Part shown: positions 8,717 to 18,564 of the stretch, piece by piece
Numbering within the stretch: position 1 is the first letter of the stretch
Layout: the number at the start of each line of letters is the position of its first letter
Made by a program: the position numbers and the translations under genes
Assembly (NCBI RefSeq): GCF_002557795.1
Contig: NZ_CP023777.1
Location: forward strand, 1,938,001 to 2,002,000
Direction: 5' to 3'
From: Chitinophaga caeni
GTDB taxonomy: Bacteria; Bacteroidota; Bacteroidia; Chitinophagales; Chitinophagaceae
DNA: 64,000 bases
Notes under the pieces: model-generated
Told to the model about the DNA's origin: nothing
The model's input: only the letters and a program-made list of their open reading frames with translations
The model's database searches: none

Positions 8717-9955
8717 ATGTGTATGACGAAATTCTTTTTACTGCTCCTTGTACCGACAGTGATGGGTATGGAACGTGCGGTGGCGAACGGCCACACAGGG
8801 TTCTATAAAGAGAAGGTCTCTACCGTGAAGGTTGACCCGAGGGATACAACCATCTTACTCAAAAAGGGGAAACTTCCGGAAGATACTTCAGTTCGTACTT
8901 CTCCTACAGCAATGGCCGTTAGAAGAGGTGCGCAAAGCCTGCCTTCCAAAATGGCTACACCAAAGGTTTACGAACAACTTAATAATCATTATATTAATGG
9001 CTACATAAATGACTTCGCAACGAAGAACAGCCGCCATTTACAGGTAATGATCGCCAAAAGTGAACCGTATTTCCAAACGGTGGAAAAAATATTTAAAGAA
9101 CACGGAATTCCCGAAGAGATGAAATACCTCGCGGTGATAGAATCCGGTTTTAATACCAACGCTATCTCCAGGGTAGGTGCTGTCGGCGCTTGGCAATTTA
9201 TGTCCAGCACGGCCAGGATCTTCGGCCTGAACGTGGGAAGAAGGGTAGACGAAAGGAAAGATTTCTATAAATCTACCATAGCCGCTGCCAAGTACCTCAA
9301 CGAATTGTATGATCAATTCAACGATTGGTTACTCGTGGTTGCTGCTTATAACTGCGGTCCAGGTGGTGTGCAACGTGCACAACGCAGGAGCGGCCGCTCC
9401 GATTTCTGGGGTATTCAATACTTCTTGCCGCAGGAATCAAAAAATCACGTGTATAAATTCATCGCAACAGGCTACATCTTGGATCGTTTCAACTCTTTCT
9501 TCGGACTTGATGCCAGCGATGATGATCAAAATGTCTTACCTACCAACGCGGCGCCTAACATTGTTAGATCTGAAATGACCGATGAAGATCTTTACAATAC
9601 CGTGCTGTTTAGCGTGAGCGGTAAATATCGTTTGGAAGCTATCGCCAAGAAATTGGAAATGCCTTTAACAGACCTCGATCGCATGAATCCGGGTTTTGAT
9701 AAGGTGATGGCCAGCGCGGAGAATAATTATGAACTGCGCATCCCGAAAGATAAAATGAAGATGTTCCAAGCCGAGAAGGAAGAAATCTTGAAGGAATCCT
9801 TGCAAATGACTTTAGATGATAAGGCGATCACCGCCGATAAGTCTAAGTTTCCCGCACCTGTCAAGAAGACTACCGCCACACCGGCCAAAAAAACTGGAGC
9901 AAAAACAACAGCTAAAAATACCGTTAGCAAAACCAAGAAACCCGTAACAAAGTAA
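8717..9955 (+). CDS. Secreted lytic transglycosylase (MltD-like)
   Basis: A signal peptide (MTKFFLLLLVPTVMG region) leads into a goose-lysozyme/SLT domain. The catalytic Glu sits in LAVIESGFNTNAISRVGAVG, followed by AWQFMSSTARIFGL and AAYNCGPGGVQRA. Such enzymes cleave peptidoglycan to 1,6-anhydro muropeptides at the outer membrane or in the periplasm. A region near residue 295-350 resembles a weak LysM-like unit (KYRLEAIAKKLEMPLTDL). The last 50 residues are a Lys/Thr/Pro-rich tail. Translation is probably coupled to gatA. Confidence 0.88.
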   Translation: MCMTKFFLLLLVPTVMGMERAVANGHTGFYKEKVSTVKVDPRDTTILLKKGKLPEDTSVRTSPTAMAVRRGAQSLPSKMATPKVYEQLNNHYINGYINDFATKNSRHLQVMIAKSEPYFQTVEKIFKEHGIPEEMKYLAVIESGFNTNAISRVGAVGAWQFMSSTARIFGLNVGRRVDERKDFYKSTIAAAKYLNELYDQFNDWLLVVAAYNCGPGGVQRAQRRSGRSDFWGIQYFLPQESKNHVYKFIATGYILDRFNSFFGLDASDDDQNVLPTNAAPNIVRSEMTDEDLYNTVLFSVSGKYRLEAIAKKLEMPLTDLDRMNPGFDKVMASAENNYELRIPKDKMKMFQAEKEEILKESLQMTLDDKAITADKSKFPAPVKKTTATPAKKTGAKTTAKNTVSKTKKPVTK

Positions 9956-9991
9956 TTCAAGGTAAATAACGGTTCTTATAAAGAAACTGCT

Positions 9992-10028
9992 AAACGCCTG
10001 CTCCGATAAACGGGGCAGGCGTTTTTAC
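9992..10028 (+). terminator. Terminator after the lytic transglycosylase gene
   Basis: A perfect 10-bp GC-rich stem (9992-10001 with 10015-10024) with a run of T directly after. It ends the gatA-transglycosylase unit. Confidence 0.88.
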
Positions 10029-10056
10029 TATTTCCGACAAAGGCAAATCCCTTTAT

Positions 10057-10458
10057 ATGGCAAACGAAAAAATTAGAATCGATAAATATTTATGGGCTAT
10101 CAGGGTTTTTAAAACCCGGAGCCAAGCTGCTACAGCTTGTGATCAAGGTAAAGTTAGATGGAATGGAAATGCCGTGAAAGCCGCTCGAACCGTTGTATTA
10201 GGCGACCGTTATGAAATCAGGGCCGAAGCCCGTAAATGGTTGATAGAAGTAACCGGCTTATTGGCCAACAGGGTGCAATACAGTGAAGCGATCAAGTATT
10301 ACCTTGACATTACCCCGGAAGAAGATAAGTTATTCAACCAAAGGGTAGCCTCCGTTTTCCATACCGGCAAACGGCAAAGTAAAATCGGTAGGCCCACCAA
10401 GAAGGAGCGCCGCGACCTGGATAATTTTATGCACGATGAGGATGATATCAACTTCTAA
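10057..10458 (+). CDS. RNA-binding S4 domain protein (Hsp15-like)
   Basis: The S4 domain fills the N-terminus: IRIDKYLWAIRVFKTRSQAATACDQGKVRWNGNAVKAA. A basic tail follows (GKRQSKIGRPTKKERRDLDNF). It matches the HslR/Hsp15 family, which in E. coli rescues 50S subunits carrying a nascent chain. The 133-residue length is normal. It is a single gene between two terminated units. Confidence 0.85.
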   Translation: MANEKIRIDKYLWAIRVFKTRSQAATACDQGKVRWNGNAVKAARTVVLGDRYEIRAEARKWLIEVTGLLANRVQYSEAIKYYLDITPEEDKLFNQRVASVFHTGKRQSKIGRPTKKERRDLDNFMHDEDDINF

Positions 10459-10529
10459 AATCGTTGCTGAAAATGATGCTATAATCTTTATATCTATTTA
10501 ATTATTTTTGCCATCTCAATTTTCATTAC

Positions 10530-11759
10530 ATGCCTACGAAACAAAGTGACGTTTTACCTGCCGATTTCCTAGTGAAAGTGGCAGAAGAATTTGGAACACC
10601 GGTGTACGTGTACCATGCCGAAAAGATTAAAACGCAGTACGAGAAGCTGAAACAGGCTTTCAGTAAGGCGGATACTCACTTTTTTTACGCATGTAAGGCC
10701 CTTACGAATATCAATATCCTGAAGTATATGCGTTCGTTGGGATGTGGCTTGGATACGGTTTCCATCCAGGAAGTGCAATTGGGCCTTAAGGCTGGCTTTG
10801 AACCGAAGAAGATCATCTTCACGCCTAATTGCGTAGATCTCCAGGAAATCATTGCTGCCAAGGAATTGGGGGTGAATATCAATATTGATAATATCTCTAT
10901 CCTAGAGCAATTCGGCAACAGGTTCGGCAGTTCTTACCCGATTAATATCCGTATCAACCCGCACATCATGGCGGGGGGAAACTATAAAATTTCTACCGGG
11001 CATATCGATAGTAAATTCGGTATATCGATCCATCAACTACGCCATATCGAGCGGATCGTAAAATCTACGAAGCTTAAAGTAACCGGTCTGCATATGCACA
11101 CTGGTTCCGAAATCAAGGACGTGGATGTGTTCCTGAGAGGCGTGGAAATCATGTTGGAACTGACGGAACATTTCCCCGACTTGGAATCTATTGACCTTGG
11201 GAGTGGCTTTAAGGTAGCTTATCAACCCGGTGATCCCGAGACAGATATTGAATTATTAGGGAAAAAGTTGACGGATGCTTTTAACAACTTTAATAAAAAG
11301 CTCAAGAAACCTTTGCAACTATGGTTCGAACCGGGAAAATTCCTGGTAAGTCAATCCGGTTATTTTATCGTGAAGGCGAATGTGATCAAGCAAACTACTG
11401 CCACAGTATTCGTCGGTGTAAATTCAGGGTTTAACCACCTGATCCGCCCGATGTTCTACGATGCTTTCCACCTGATCAAAAACATATCGAACACGAAAGG
11501 TACCGAACGTATTTACACCGTAGTGGGTAATATTTGCGAAACGGATACTTTCGGTTGGGACCGCAAAATCAACGAAGTACGTGAAGGCGATTACCTAGTG
11601 TTTTACAACGCGGGGGCGTACGGCTTCGAGATGTCATCGAATTTTAATTCCCGCCTTAAACCGGCAGAAGTATTGGTGAAAGACGGCAAGGCAACCCTGA
11701 TCCGTAAACGTGATACCCTCGATGATCTACTGAAAAACCAGGTAGAACTGTCATTATAA
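10530..11759 (+). CDS. lysA: Diaminopimelate decarboxylase
   Basis: This fold-III PLP enzyme performs the last step of lysine synthesis, decarboxylating meso-diaminopimelate. The PLP lysine is in HFFYACKALTNINIL near residue 54. GLHMHTGSEIKD, the phosphate-binding GSGFKVAYQPGD, EPGKFLVSQSG, ICETDTFGWDR with the substrate-facing Cys, and GAYGFEMSSNFN follow in the expected order. Length (409 aa) is normal. A TATTTTTG box at 10503-10510 may be its -7 element. No lysine riboswitch was recognised in the 71-bp leader. Confidence 0.94.
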   Translation: MPTKQSDVLPADFLVKVAEEFGTPVYVYHAEKIKTQYEKLKQAFSKADTHFFYACKALTNINILKYMRSLGCGLDTVSIQEVQLGLKAGFEPKKIIFTPNCVDLQEIIAAKELGVNINIDNISILEQFGNRFGSSYPINIRINPHIMAGGNYKISTGHIDSKFGISIHQLRHIERIVKSTKLKVTGLHMHTGSEIKDVDVFLRGVEIMLELTEHFPDLESIDLGSGFKVAYQPGDPETDIELLGKKLTDAFNNFNKKLKKPLQLWFEPGKFLVSQSGYFIVKANVIKQTTATVFVGVNSGFNHLIRPMFYDAFHLIKNISNTKGTERIYTVVGNICETDTFGWDRKINEVREGDYLVFYNAGAYGFEMSSNFNSRLKPAEVLVKDGKATLIRKRDTLDDLLKNQVELSL

Positions 11760-11778
11760 TTTAATTTTTACATACCGC

Positions 11779-11816
11779 AATAGCCCTTCAGTCAAAGCTG
11801 AAGGGCTATTTTATTT
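11779..11816 (+). terminator. lysA terminator
   Basis: A perfect 13-bp stem (11779-11791 with 11798-11810) with a 6-nt loop, followed by a T-rich tail. Confidence 0.9.
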
Positions 11817-12012
11817 TATGACAAATATTTATACATGAAGTATAACATTAATTTAACAAATTGAATTTATGATATTGTAAATTCCCATACCTTTGCATAA
11901 TATCCTCACGTACTCTATATTCTTTTAATCCTGCAATGTGCTACACCTAGTAACCAGTAAACCATTATTCAACTAATATGTTGGGTAATGAAATGATGAT
12001 TCGATTATTTAT

Positions 12013-14352
12013 ATGAAAATGTTAACAGCACATCCGAATGTATTTGAAGAGGAGAAATTGATAGATAGTCAAGTCTCCTTCACACCATTTATCCGGTACC
12101 TGAAAGAAAAAGCTGCTAATACGCATGATAGCCGTGCTTCATTATATCAATATATCATTCGCAAATTTGAGAATAGCCCTAAGCTAATAGGGGATGTAAC
12201 AGATATCAATGAATTGCAAGACTACCAGGAATATTTAGACCTATTAATAGCCACTCTTTTCCCGGTTACCATAGACGAGAAGTCAAGCATTTACGGGATC
12301 GGTATCCCGTACCAGTTTTCTATTTTCTATTATTCAGACATGTTTAAACGCCTGTTTGCTAAAGATGGAGAATTGAATGCCATCCCCGAAGGAATTTCCA
12401 TGGAGAAGGTTAAGAAGGACAAGCTGGTATGGATTTATTCCCTGATCATGGATCGTATGTACAACTTCCCGGTCAATTATAGCAATGAACTAATCCACAA
12501 CATCACCAATCCCGAAACGGGGCTGAAAAAATATATCAAGATAAACATTGATGGCAGGTTCGTGGATGTCAAGCTAAAGAACGGTACTTTACCGAAGCTG
12601 GATTGTAAGTCTATCTGCGCGAAACCATTGACCAAGCGAAACCTGGAATTCCTACAGGAAGTGCTGCCATTGAGCATGTTCTCATTGGAAGGCTTCGTTA
12701 TCTGGACGATCCAGGATGTGACCAAGGATGAAGTGGTTGCCCATGTGAAAAACTTGGTGTTGAATACGAATAGCGAGAATGAAAGCGAGAGTTATACCAA
12801 GTTAAGGGAAGATCTGAAGATTTTGACCGAAGTTCCGGGTATCAGCATCAACCTGATGCCTTTCCTGAAAGTGAACGGGAAATATGTACTGGAAAATAAT
12901 TTTGCCGACAACAGTATTATGCTCAATAATACGAAGGCGGACATGCAATTGTACCAGCAAACGCTCAATTATTTATTGCAGCACCAGGAGCCGCTCGTGA
13001 TTTCAAACGTGAATGCGGAATCGATCATGATGTATAGTTTCCTGAAGTATTTACCGTTCAAGGGCGTGAAAAGTTATATGCTGGTGCCCGTGATGCACGA
13101 AAATGAGCTGCTGGGCATGCTGGAGTTTGCTAATATATACGAAGGCTCATTAGATTATAGCATTCTTTCCAAGATTCAACCTGTATATTCACTTTGCGCG
13201 ATATTGTTGAGAAGGAGCATGGAAATTGGTTCCGGGAGAATTTCGGAAGTTATCAAGAACAAATTTACAGCCCTGCAACCTGCCGTGGAATGGAAATTCG
13301 TGGAAGCTGCCTGGAGATACTTGCATGAGAATAACAAGGAAGAAGTTGATATTGAACAGATTCAATTCGCGGATGTTTTCCCTTTATATGGAGCTGTTGA
13401 TGTAAGGAATTCCTCGGTAGAAAGGGGTTTGGCTTTGAAGGAGGACTTGAAGGAACAGTTAACCCTGGTGGAAAAAACTTTGAAGAAAATTCTTGATGAC
13501 AAGGGAGCTTACCTGCCTTTGTTAGAAGAATTAGCTTATAAGAATGAAATGCTAATGTCTAACTTGGCTGATTCTATAGTGGCGGAAGATGAAGCGAAGA
13601 TTAATGATTTTCTTGATAATGAAATTGCGCCTACTTTCAGGCATCTTAATGATGGTTATGAATCATTAAGACCCATATTGGAAGATTATTTTAAAGCGAT
13701 TGATCCCAATACAAGCCATATCTTCAAGCACCGAAAATCGTATGAAGAGAGCCTGCAACAAATTAACCATGTCATAAATCAATATTTGGAAAAGGAGCGG
13801 GATATCATCCAAAAATCCTATCCGTGCTATTTTGAAAAATACCGTACCGATGGTGTAGAATATAATATTTATATCGGTCAATCGATCGCGCCGGATAAAA
13901 AATACGATGCAATTTACCTGAGAAACCTGGGTTTATGGCAACTTACCTCGATGGCTAAGATCGCGAAAATGACTAACGATCTGATACCTAGATTATCAGT
14001 TCCATTATATACGACACAGTTGATACTTGTCCACAGTACACCGATCGATATCAGTTTCCGGAAAGATGAGCGGCGCTTTGATGTTGAAGGGGCGTATAAC
14101 ATCCGTTATGAAATCATGAAAAAACGGATTGATAAAGTACATATCAAGGATTCTGAAGAACGTTTAACACAGCCCGGTACAATAGCATTGGTATATTCTT
14201 TTGCCAAAGAAGCGGATGAATATATAAAATACATCACCTTCTTACAAGACAAGGGAGTATTAGAACATGGGATCGAATTCCTTGACCTTGAAGAACTTCA
14301 AGGCATCAGCGGCTTACGTGCATTAAGAGTAAAAGTAAATTTAGATAATTGA
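12013..14352 (+). CDS. Large GAF-domain protein, 779 aa
   Basis: The N-terminal 250 residues are helical and unassigned. A GAF-like sensor fold follows at about 270-400, with PLVISNVNAESIMMYSFL and KSYMLVPVMHENELLGMLEFAN as the typical strands. The rest is long and helical without kinase, cyclase or DNA-binding motifs that I can see. No membrane segment or signal peptide is present, so it is probably cytosolic. A TACCTTTG box at 11888-11895 may be the -7 element. It stands alone between two terminators. A signalling or scaffolding role is only a guess. Confidence 0.75.
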   Translation: MKMLTAHPNVFEEEKLIDSQVSFTPFIRYLKEKAANTHDSRASLYQYIIRKFENSPKLIGDVTDINELQDYQEYLDLLIATLFPVTIDEKSSIYGIGIPYQFSIFYYSDMFKRLFAKDGELNAIPEGISMEKVKKDKLVWIYSLIMDRMYNFPVNYSNELIHNITNPETGLKKYIKINIDGRFVDVKLKNGTLPKLDCKSICAKPLTKRNLEFLQEVLPLSMFSLEGFVIWTIQDVTKDEVVAHVKNLVLNTNSENESESYTKLREDLKILTEVPGISINLMPFLKVNGKYVLENNFADNSIMLNNTKADMQLYQQTLNYLLQHQEPLVISNVNAESIMMYSFLKYLPFKGVKSYMLVPVMHENELLGMLEFANIYEGSLDYSILSKIQPVYSLCAILLRRSMEIGSGRISEVIKNKFTALQPAVEWKFVEAAWRYLHENNKEEVDIEQIQFADVFPLYGAVDVRNSSVERGLALKEDLKEQLTLVEKTLKKILDDKGAYLPLLEELAYKNEMLMSNLADSIVAEDEAKINDFLDNEIAPTFRHLNDGYESLRPILEDYFKAIDPNTSHIFKHRKSYEESLQQINHVINQYLEKERDIIQKSYPCYFEKYRTDGVEYNIYIGQSIAPDKKYDAIYLRNLGLWQLTSMAKIAKMTNDLIPRLSVPLYTTQLILVHSTPIDISFRKDERRFDVEGAYNIRYEIMKKRIDKVHIKDSEERLTQPGTIALVYSFAKEADEYIKYITFLQDKGVLEHGIEFLDLEELQGISGLRALRVKVNLDN

Positions 14353-14390
14353 AATAATTAAATAATTGATGCGATAATGCTACTAAAGAA

Positions 14391-14425
14391 AAATGTTGTT
14401 ACTTGTGGTAACAACATTTTTTTAT
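14391..14425 (+). terminator. Terminator of the GAF gene
   Basis: A perfect 12-bp stem (14391-14402 with 14408-14419), a 5-nt TTGTG loop and a T-run. Confidence 0.88.
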
Positions 14426-14432
14426 AATAAAG

Positions 14433-14758
14433 TATCATTATTGTCCGACTAAATATTAACTGGGGAGCAATTTGATCCCTCAATAGTTCGATTCAATGTT
14501 TATCTGCTCGTTTCTTGTACTTTTTTGCTTGTCAAAAAAAAGTACCAAAAAAGGGCACAAATTGACCATCACGGCCGCCAATTTGATCGCTTGATCCAGC
14601 TTTTTTACTACTGTATCGCCCAGCTATAGTTCGATATCAACAGTGCGAAGTTCTGCGGTTTTGTTGGCGGGGCTGAATAGCTCATCATTCGCTTATGTCC
14701 TTGACCGGTTAAGGAATTCAAGTAAATTTAATGCAATTTTAGTCGGACAACAATGATA
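14433..14758. repeat. MITE-like element with 21-bp terminal inverted repeats
   Basis: The ends 14433-14453 and 14738-14758 are inverted copies with a single mismatch, and each contains GTCCGACTAAA or its complement. The 284-bp interior has no gene but holds an internal hairpin (14517-14526 with 14536-14545). This is the plan of a non-autonomous miniature element. I see no clear target duplication. A second copy in this window was not found. Confidence 0.5.
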
Positions 14759-14883
14759 AACTATCAACTATCAACTAAACAATCACTCCCATAGAGCACA
14801 ACAAACCACATCAAACCACAACCTAATCCGTCTAAATCCATTCCAATCCATTCCTCCGTGAAATCCACGCCATCCGTGATCGA

Positions 14884-17800
14884 TTAGAAGCGGAATCCCA
14901 CCTTCACATATGGCAATGTTGACTCACTGGAATGTCCAACCACGGCTGATATCACTAATAAATTAATCGGTGTTACGTAAACGCCGCCACCGAAGCCGTT
15001 ATGCCATTTCTTCGAATTATCATCATCATACCAAACACGGCCAACATCGTTGAACGCGATCAGGCCAACCGATCCCGGCAAAACATATGTTGTAAAATCG
15101 AATAATTTAAATCTCAATTCCAGGTTATTGTATAGCATACTTTCACCCGCGAACCTATAATTCCTATAGCCTCTCAGATAAGTATTGCCGCCCAAAGACA
15201 TCGCTTGAAAATATTCCGTAGTGCCCCAGTTTTTTCCTGCGCCAAACCTTGCTATAAACACGAGCTTAGCCGGATCGCTTACACTCATGTAAATACTCAT
15301 ATCAGAGCGTAACTGGGTTAAGTTTTTACTGAAATCATTTAACCCTATATTGCCTTGTAGAGATGTGACCCAATGAAACCCCCTGGTGGCATATAAATCA
15401 TTATCACGCGTATCAATTTCAGCGACTAGGCGACCGCCGGTATAAAATTTATTCTTATAAATGCTCATGCTATCCAGTCCATTTTCTGAAAAATGGGAGA
15501 TGTAACGATCATCATTCTCATCCTTGTCTAAGGCATAATTTTCAAAGATAGGACCAAGGGAAAGACTTAGATGTTTCCCAATATTGCGCCGCATCAAGGC
15601 ATGGAAGGAATAGTAATTGTATCTTGCGCGGTAATATCTGATTGCTGGATCCGAGATATGTTGGTCATATACAGTTTCGTTGCCGAAGCCGAAGAAGTTA
15701 ATTGTATTATGCGGCGCCCTGGCATTTGCATTGATCAACAAATCGTTTTTGCCTAGCAAATGGATAAATATACCATCATATTTAAAGTTATAAGCTTTCG
15801 TTGCCAGGGCATGCGAAGCAATGAAAGTATGTTTCGATTTAAAGGGGTCTTTCCTGAACCCGTGGTTGGTATATTGCAAACCCAGGCCAAGGGAAACGCC
15901 ATCATCGAGGTTGTATCCCGCGGTTACAAGCGGCATAAGCTTATCGTATTGGAAAGCCATCCGGTTATAATCGATATTATCTTCACTTTTAGACAGCCTG
16001 AGTTTTGCTTTGTTTCGCAATGCAAAACTGTCGATGCTGGGTTTTAGATCGTAGACGAGTACACGTTTGCTGTAAGCATTTTGGCTATTATCGATATAAG
16101 TATCTTTTTCTTTACCGCCGATGATTCTCACTTTTATTGGGCAATGGTTCTCTCCATGAATATTGAAAACATCTTCCCCCCCCAAACCGTATACGATCAC
16201 TTCCTTTGTATCCTTTGGATCAAAAACGCGGGAATAGATTTTTTGCTGCACATTATCCTTCTTACTGATCTTCCGGACAATCACGGATAATTTACCACCC
16301 GGCAAACGTTCGATATCAAAATTTTCGTCCTTGTTAGTTCCCACAACATCGACGCTTTTGGCAAGAAAACGGTAATACTTCATCGCGGCTTCTTCAAGCA
16401 AAGGTCTGCGGCTCCGTAATTTCTCCGCAATGTTGGGTGTATCGATCGCTTGTATAGGCGCGGGGAATTGTAACATGGCCTGGTGGATAACTTCATCCGT
16501 CATGTTATTAACCAATATTTTGGATTGCTCCTCCCATTGTTTTTTACTTAAGCCATTCAGGAATGTTCTATCAAAATAGCGGGCATTGAAATTAAAACCG
16601 TTGATGTCTTTAAAATATCGCCGGAATCCCTGGAACTTTGGCATTAACCATTTCCTGGAAGCGAGCCTAGGTAACATACCTTCATTGACGAAGAAAGCTT
16701 GGTCGCGGTCGCGGGGTACGGGGTAATAAATATCAACTTTTTCTTTCTTCTTAATTTTCTCTTTTTCTTTATACCAACGCCATTGATCATCATGGCGATC
16801 CCAGTCGCCGATATACATATCAAAAAGGCGGGCTTTCAATACGGCTACTTGATTAACCAGGTTGTCATTATCGCCTTGGATCGCTTCAACCGTTTTTAGC
16901 GTGTTATAAGTTTTGCCGTCACCCATTGGTTCCCTTTCTTCAAAAAGGTACATGCCATCCCCGAAATCATCGCGGTATATGCCGAGCGCCGTATCCCTGG
17001 GTAAGTAAACAAACTTCGGGTTGGTATGCGGTACCCCGGCCGCTTCGGCAAGGGAAGCAACAACCGTTGGCGCATAAGGCTGGGCGGCAGATATTTGGTC
17101 TTGGACAACATCTTTGGCGATCGTTTCCCTTAATTCTTCAGGGATCGCTGCGGATGGATATTTTTTCATCGATCTTAGCACGTATTCTACCCCGTTTTTA
17201 TCTGCTAAGCGCAATGATCTTGTTTGCTTACCGCCACCTCTTTTCAATACCTGCATGCCGCCTAATGTTTCATTGAGGTTGAACACCGGCACGCTGATGG
17301 GCGTTGCCCAGGTTTCGCGGTAATTTTCTCCCAACAAGAATCTATAGAAATTCTTAACAGGATAATATTGCGTATCAGCAGCTAAGTTTACATTCCCTTT
17401 TACAACAGTATAATTTTCCAAGGAGGAATGAACTGGAATCTCGTCCGGCAGCTGGTAAAGATCTTTGGCGAACAGTAAGCTATCGCCGTTGGCAGCGAAG
17501 TATCTTACCCGGAACGTCCCATCTTCCAATTGCTCCAAGGCGGTGAAGCCGAGCTGTGTTGTTGCAAATTCAGATTTTTTGCCCTTCTTAACGCGATCCA
17601 GTTTGGAGCCGCTGCCACTTACCACGTAATAGTTACCATCATCATGAATCAATTGTAATGAATGGTCATGCCCTGAAACATACAAGGTCGGCAAATCACT
17701 TCGCAACTCTTTTTCAACTCCTTTTACCATTTTTTGATATAAAGGATTGGGTAGATCCTCTTTCGTGCCGAATACGCCCCGTGTAATCGGGTATACTGAA

Positions 17801-18555
17801 CCCAGGACAGGTAAGGGAATATAGAGATAGGGCGCCAGGTCGGTAAACGGGAAAATATGTTGCTTAACCGTATAATAGCCGCCATGAATGCCGTAGCTCC
17901 TGAAGGGGTGATGCGCGGCAAATATTAATAATTTATGCGGATAACGTGCCTTGATATCACCGATCTCGGTTAATAAATCTTCACCGGTTTTGCAATCGCA
18001 AGAAGAGTTGATCCCGCTGGGCTTTTCATATGGGAATAGCCACCATTCAGTATCTACTATAATTAACAAGATATCGTTGCCGATCATGTAAGGCACCGGG
18101 CCGGGACAGCCGTCTTTCGGTTGGAAATCCACATTCGGTAAGTGTAATGAATCAATATATTGCTGTTGGCGACGAATTTGTTTCCAACCGTCCGGTTTGG
18201 ATTTCTGCCAATCATGGTTACCGGGAATAAATATTCCTTTAGCCTTGGCATCTTTCAAAAGCGATACTTGGTAATCGATGATTTCCTTGGCTTTTGGATA
18301 CGATTTATCAAGGGTACTGGGAATGCCCCTTGGGTATACATTGTCGCCTAAAAACAATACCGTGTTAGCGGTATCATTCATGTCAAATGTTCTTTTTACA
18401 GCATCGATTACCGGGTTGACGCCATTATGTACCTCCCCGGCATCTCCAACCAGGATGATGCGTTGTAATACTTTCGGTCTTTCCTGTGCATTGACGAACT
18501 TGCCCATTACCAGGAATGCTGGTAATAGCAATAGGATTTGTAAGCATCTTTTCAT
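14884..18555 (-). CDS. Calcineurin-type phosphoesterase fused to a kinase-like middle and a BamA-like barrel
   Basis: This 1223-residue exported protein has three parts. After a signal peptide (ending near VNAQ, residue 24), residues 30-340 carry the metallophosphoesterase motifs GDAG, FLGDNVYPRG, PGNHDW and SGHDHSLQ. Residues about 430-780 form an unassigned region with YVLRSMKK (near 456), MYIGDWDRHDDQW (near 582) and PRDRDQAFF (near 611). These resemble the ATP Lys, the catalytic DRH loop and the metal Asp of HipA/PI3-kinase-like folds. Residues from about 870 to the end are an outer membrane beta barrel of the BamA/TamA type, with GGNTYLRGYRNYRFAGES and a terminal aromatic residue (KVGFRF). 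It starts 9 bp after the preceding lipoprotein gene. The first and third parts are secure, and the kinase reading is inference. Confidence 0.85.
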   Translation of the reverse strand: MKRCLQILLLLPAFLVMGKFVNAQERPKVLQRIILVGDAGEVHNGVNPVIDAVKRTFDMNDTANTVLFLGDNVYPRGIPSTLDKSYPKAKEIIDYQVSLLKDAKAKGIFIPGNHDWQKSKPDGWKQIRRQQQYIDSLHLPNVDFQPKDGCPGPVPYMIGNDILLIIVDTEWWLFPYEKPSGINSSCDCKTGEDLLTEIGDIKARYPHKLLIFAAHHPFRSYGIHGGYYTVKQHIFPFTDLAPYLYIPLPVLGSVYPITRGVFGTKEDLPNPLYQKMVKGVEKELRSDLPTLYVSGHDHSLQLIHDDGNYYVVSGSGSKLDRVKKGKKSEFATTQLGFTALEQLEDGTFRVRYFAANGDSLLFAKDLYQLPDEIPVHSSLENYTVVKGNVNLAADTQYYPVKNFYRFLLGENYRETWATPISVPVFNLNETLGGMQVLKRGGGKQTRSLRLADKNGVEYVLRSMKKYPSAAIPEELRETIAKDVVQDQISAAQPYAPTVVASLAEAAGVPHTNPKFVYLPRDTALGIYRDDFGDGMYLFEEREPMGDGKTYNTLKTVEAIQGDNDNLVNQVAVLKARLFDMYIGDWDRHDDQWRWYKEKEKIKKKEKVDIYYPVPRDRDQAFFVNEGMLPRLASRKWLMPKFQGFRRYFKDINGFNFNARYFDRTFLNGLSKKQWEEQSKILVNNMTDEVIHQAMLQFPAPIQAIDTPNIAEKLRSRRPLLEEAAMKYYRFLAKSVDVVGTNKDENFDIERLPGGKLSVIVRKISKKDNVQQKIYSRVFDPKDTKEVIVYGLGGEDVFNIHGENHCPIKVRIIGGKEKDTYIDNSQNAYSKRVLVYDLKPSIDSFALRNKAKLRLSKSEDNIDYNRMAFQYDKLMPLVTAGYNLDDGVSLGLGLQYTNHGFRKDPFKSKHTFIASHALATKAYNFKYDGIFIHLLGKNDLLINANARAPHNTINFFGFGNETVYDQHISDPAIRYYRARYNYYSFHALMRRNIGKHLSLSLGPIFENYALDKDENDDRYISHFSENGLDSMSIYKNKFYTGGRLVAEIDTRDNDLYATRGFHWVTSLQGNIGLNDFSKNLTQLRSDMSIYMSVSDPAKLVFIARFGAGKNWGTTEYFQAMSLGGNTYLRGYRNYRFAGESMLYNNLELRFKLFDFTTYVLPGSVGLIAFNDVGRVWYDDDNSKKWHNGFGGGVYVTPINLLVISAVVGHSSESTLPYVKVGFRF

Positions 18556-18564
18556 ATCAAGGGC

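Larger units (their letters stand above)
14353..14883. other. 531-bp gene-free region with a repeat element
   Basis: After the terminator this gap holds the inverted-repeat-bounded element (14433-14758). It then holds about 120 bp of short, low-complexity direct repeats based on TCAACTA, CAAACCACA and ATCCATTCC. The unit TCCGTGAAATCC at 14855-14866 recurs inverted at 43935-43946. No coding frame is credible. Confidence 0.6.
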
